The position numbers and the translations under genes are program-made. Below the pieces are notes generated by a model, which saw nothing but the letters and a program-made list of their open reading frames with translations, was not told the origin of the DNA and made no database searches. 64,000 bases of DNA from Piscinibacter sp. (GTDB lineage Bacteria > Pseudomonadota > Gammaproteobacteria > Burkholderiales > Burkholderiaceae_C): NCBI GenBank assembly GCA_016706565.1, contig JADJJI010000001.1, positions 496,001-560,000 of the forward strand, given 5' to 3'. Positions 63,376 through 64,000 of the stretch are shown here, one piece after another. Positions within the stretch are counted from its first letter, which is position 1, and every line of letters begins with the position of its first letter.

Positions 63376-64000
63376 TCAGATGGACATCCGGTCGCGCACG
63401 CCCTCGCGTTCCATGTCGGCCCCGCGACCACGCTGCACGATCTCGCCGCGCTCCATCAGCAGGTACTGGTCGGCCAGCTCGGCGGCGAAGTCGTAGTACT
63501 GCTCCACGAGCACGATGGCCATGGTCTTGCGGTCGGCCAGCATGCGGATGACACGGCCGATGTCCTTGATGATGCTGGGCTGGATGCCCTCGGTCGGCTC
63601 GTCGAGGATGAGCAGCTTCGGCCCCGCGGCGAGCGCGCGCGCGATGGCGAGCTGCTGCTGCTGGCCGCCGGAGAGATCGCCGCCACGGCGGTTGATCATC
63701 TGCTTGAGCACCGGGAACAGCTCGAACAGCTCGGCCGGGATCGGCGTGCTGCCCTTCTTGTAGGCCAGGCCCATGCGCAGGTTCTCTTCGACCGTCAGCC
63801 GGCCGAAGATCTCGCGGCCCTGCGGCACATAGCCCACGCCCTTGCGCACGCGGTCGTAGGGCGTGTCGCGGGTGATGTCCTGGCCGTCGAGCTGGATGGT
63901 GCCGGTCTTCACCGGCACCACGCCCATCAGCGACTTCAGCAGCGTGGTCTTGCCCACGCCGTTGCGGCCCAGCACCACCGTCACCTCGCCGATCTTCGAT
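63376..64000 (-). CDS. urtE: Urea ABC transporter ATPase UrtE (5' end off the window)
   Basis: ATPase of the high-affinity urea importer; the N-terminal part lies beyond the right edge. Walker A GRNGVGKTT and the signature LSGGQQQQLAIARAL are normal. The UrtE-specific stretches RMGLAYKKGSTPIPAELFEL, DEPTEGIQPSIIKDIGRVI and LVEQYYDFAAELAD are clear. It is normally last in urtABCDE, so the rest should lie to the right. Urea from purine breakdown or from outside would feed urease, for which ureD is nearby. Confidence 0.93.
   Translation of the reverse strand, partial: SKIGEVTVVLGRNGVGKTTLLKSLMGVVPVKTGTIQLDGQDITRDTPYDRVRKGVGYVPQGREIFGRLTVEENLRMGLAYKKGSTPIPAELFELFPVLKQMINRRGGDLSGGQQQQLAIARALAAGPKLLILDEPTEGIQPSIIKDIGRVIRMLADRKTMAIVLVEQYYDFAAELADQYLLMERGEIVQRGRGADMEREGVRDRMSI

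Overview
The window is GC-rich (about 68-70% by eye) chromosomal DNA. Gene content and protein style point to a betaproteobacterium of the order Burkholderiales, probably the Rubrivivax/Methylibium/Rhizobacter/Leptothrix neighbourhood. Supporting signs are a Bug/TctC binding protein, a Burkholderia-type porin, a fused UraD-AllC, PuuD/PuuE purine degradation and many TRAP and ABC importers. The family assignment is inference. I saw no rRNA, tRNA, CRISPR array or transposase gene.

Region 1 (1-14.8 kb) is a pectin and hexuronate island. It holds a TogMNAB-like oligogalacturonide ABC importer (left edge cut), oligogalacturonate lyase, a pectinesterase, KDG kinase, uronate dehydrogenase, a DctPQM TRAP importer, a propeller lactonase, an orphan TctC protein and galactarate dehydratase. 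Together they would import oligogalacturonides, cleave them to uronates and feed either KDG kinase or the oxidative galactarate branch. A membrane diguanylate cyclase follows.

Region 2 (16.1-21.8 kb) is the glycerate pathway: gcl (frameshifted), hyi, glxR and glycerate 2-kinase, with a divergent LysR regulator. It could take up tartronate semialdehyde from galactarate and glyoxylate from purines, so it links regions 1 and 4.

Region 3 (21.8-31.6 kb) is mixed. The LysR gene is translationally coupled to a prepilin-like gene and two multiheme cytochromes c. Then come a DUF4382 lipoprotein, a small secreted protein, a tautomerase, a class II aldolase, and a tightly coupled FecR-like / DUF3365 heme sensor / Ser-Thr kinase operon.

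Region 4 (32.3-46.8 kb) degrades purines: 8-oxoguanine-deaminase-type amidohydrolase, xanthine/uracil permease, porin, PuuD, HIU hydrolase, a GntR regulator with GTATAC palindromes, PuuE, UraD-AllC fusion, an M20 hydrolase, a nucleobase-type ABC importer and a deaminase. Its products are glyoxylate and urea; ureD (60.0 kb) and urtE (right edge) belong to urea use.

Region 5 (46.9-52.6 kb) has an SCO protein and a very large multidomain extracellular lipoprotein (galactose-oxidase-like, AbfB, PKD, propeller, di-heme cytochrome), split by a frameshift in a G9 run. Region 6 (52.7-62.3 kb) has a Liv-type ABC importer whose last ATPase reads in frame into an aldehyde dehydrogenase, an AraC regulator, ureD and fumC; a small protein, a GST and partial urtE close the window.

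Two features cut across regions. Three non-coding, inverted-repeat-rich elements (17.6-18.0, 31.6-32.2 and 44.1-44.6 kb) sit between genes, and two of them split likely operons. A 34-base G run and three single-gene frameshifts suggest the assembly contains homopolymer errors, although slippage biology cannot be excluded.
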